This document shows, piece after piece, positions 6,738-7,174 of a DNA stretch of 7,174 nucleotides; within the stretch, counting starts at the first letter, position 1; each line of letters begins with the position of its first letter. The stretch is from an uncultured Candidatus Saccharibacteria bacterium (GTDB lineage: Bacteria; Patescibacteriota; Saccharimonadia; Saccharimonadales; Saccharimonadaceae). The position numbers were made by a program, and so were the translations under genes. The notes below the pieces were generated by a model. That model was not told the origin of the DNA. It worked only from the letters and a program-made list of their open reading frames with translations, and searched no databases. The stretch lies in assembly GCA_937902525.1 (NCBI GenBank), contig CALEKV010000230.1, positions 1-7,174 on the forward strand, given 5' to 3'.

Positions 6738-6756
6738 GTGAGCGGAATGCGAGAGC

Positions 6757-6771
6757 GGCTGGCGATCAGCC
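6757..6771 (-). other. Small hairpin just after the stop of the hypothetical gene
   Basis: GGCTG (6757-6761) and CAGCC (6767-6771) form a 5-bp stem with a 5-nt loop, 3 nt after the TAG stop in the minus direction. It lies ahead of the main terminator and may protect the mRNA 3' end. It has no T-run of its own. Confidence 0.3.
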
Positions 6772-6774
6772 AGG

Positions 6775-7089
6775 CTAGCAGCTGAAGGTAAACGTTGGTT
6801 CGTAGCACTCGTTGTAGCCGGGCTTGTCGTATACAACAAGCCAGCCTTCGGCGCGGTAGATTTCTTCTACATCCAGCCAGTGGTTGTCAAAAATCGTCCT
6901 GCGCGTAGTAACCGATTCGTCATCTTCGAACTCCCTCAGAATCAGTTTGATGACTTCAGACTGTTTGATCAGGGCACTTGAGCCGTCCCAGTACTCCACG
7001 ATCAGTTTGTTGAAGGCCTTGAACACCTGATTGGGAATCGAGGCTTGCTTTGCGGCGACTACAGCACTCGGTTTGATGGGTCCGGCCAT
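6775..7089 (-). CDS. Small conserved-type hypothetical protein (104 aa)
   Basis: I cannot assign a function. The protein is soluble, without signal peptide or membrane helix. Visible features are IPNQVFKAFNKLIVEYWDGSSALIKQ split over residues 18-43, a central acidic stretch (EFEDDE, 53-58), and the C-terminal EIYRAEGWLVVYDKPGYNE (76-94). From memory, similar short proteins with a WDG..A..KQ element and a YRxAGWxVxYDKPGY ending are found in bacteria and phages; this was not checked. Codon choice differs from the neighbours: all five Tyr are TAC, five of six Leu are CTG, and most Phe, Asn and Ile codons end in C. Together with a good SD and a strong terminator this suggests high expression, or a different origin. 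The ATG at 7089 is set by GAGAGGT spaced 6 nt upstream. It forms a single-gene transcription unit. Confidence 0.82.
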   Translation of the reverse strand: MAGPIKPSAVVAAKQASIPNQVFKAFNKLIVEYWDGSSALIKQSEVIKLILREFEDDESVTTRRTIFDNHWLDVEEIYRAEGWLVVYDKPGYNECYEPTFTFSC

Positions 7090-7126
7090 GAGGTTACCTC
7101 TCTCTCGAGGGGATCGAATATCCTCC
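7090..7126 (-). promoter_or_regulatory. Ribosome binding site and alternating G/C-block leader of the small gene
   Basis: The SD AGAGAGGT (minus, 7103-7096) precedes the ATG at 7089 by 6 nt. Around it, purine and pyrimidine blocks alternate in the minus direction: GGAGG (7126-7122), CCCCTC (7112-7107), GAGG within the SD (7100-7097) and CCTC (7093-7090). The SD can pair with either C block, while the first G block can compete for CCCCTC through GGAT/ATCC. Such a layout could allow translation control, but the stems are only about 4 bp. Confidence 0.4.
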
Positions 7127-7144
7127 AGGTCCCTTTGAAGTAGG

Positions 7145-7167
7145 ACACTAGCCAGAAAGGCTGGTGT
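7145..7167. other. Nine-base-pair hairpin near the right window edge
   Basis: ACACTAGCC (7145-7153) pairs with GGCTGGTGT (7159-7167) with one U-G wobble as plus-strand RNA, around the loop AGAAA. On the minus strand the wobble becomes an A-C mismatch. No T-run follows on either side. It may be an upstream 5' leader element of the small gene or the end of a feature outside the window. Confidence 0.3.
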
Positions 7168-7174
7168 ATATGAA

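Noticed and set aside
836..7089. Recoded UGA (as in Gracilibacteria), since none of the six genes ends in TGA
   Set aside because: All genes are full length and show intact motifs with the standard code, and six stops are too few for the absence of TGA to mean anything.
7117..7126. Second GGAGG upstream of the small gene as the SD for an extended N-terminus
   Set aside because: The only in-frame start-like codon after it is ATT with a 2-nt spacing, and a properly spaced SD and ATG exist downstream.

Overview
The window holds six protein-coding genes packed tightly on about 7.2 kb, with no gene-free stretch over 300 bases. One gene (wHTH-Nudix) is on the plus strand at the left end; the other five are on the minus strand and read right to left. 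The standard genetic code gives intact ORFs throughout. GC content looks moderate, intergenic gaps are short, and several starts lack a Shine-Dalgarno (SD) sequence. The cysteine-rich protein at 2399-3088 resembles, from memory, a family seen in Patescibacteria (candidate phyla radiation), so I lean towards a Saccharibacteria-like genome. This placement is an inference, not proven by a marker gene.

Layout, left to right. 1-128: regulatory region with a 17-bp palindrome over a putative promoter, possibly divergent. 129-839 (+): winged-helix plus Nudix protein with an intact Nudix box. 836-2377 (-): TrmA/RlmD-type rRNA uracil-C5 methyltransferase, convergent with the Nudix gene so that both stop codons share one TTAA; it carries a hydrophilic insertion of about 80 residues and lacks the usual Fe-S cysteine cluster. 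2399-3088 (-): cysteine-rich repeat protein of unknown function. 3091-5214 (-): HerA/VirB4-type (DUF87-like) P-loop ATPase, only 2 nt upstream of the previous gene. 5246-6628 (-): Nramp-superfamily metal transporter with non-canonical metal-site motifs. 6685-6737: strong intrinsic terminator. 6775-7089 (-): small conserved-type hypothetical protein with C-ending codons and a structured leader.

How the genes may work together. The ATPase and the cysteine-rich protein look translationally linked and are the best candidate for an undescribed functional pair. The methyltransferase downstream may be co-transcribed, but it also has its own promoter-like sequence placed so that its GTG start could be leaderless. 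The transporter probably starts a transcription unit just after the terminator of the small right-hand gene. I see no tRNA, rRNA, CRISPR array, insertion sequence or clear horizontal-transfer boundary. The window is mostly ordinary chromosomal sequence with a few unusual proteins and regulatory arrangements.
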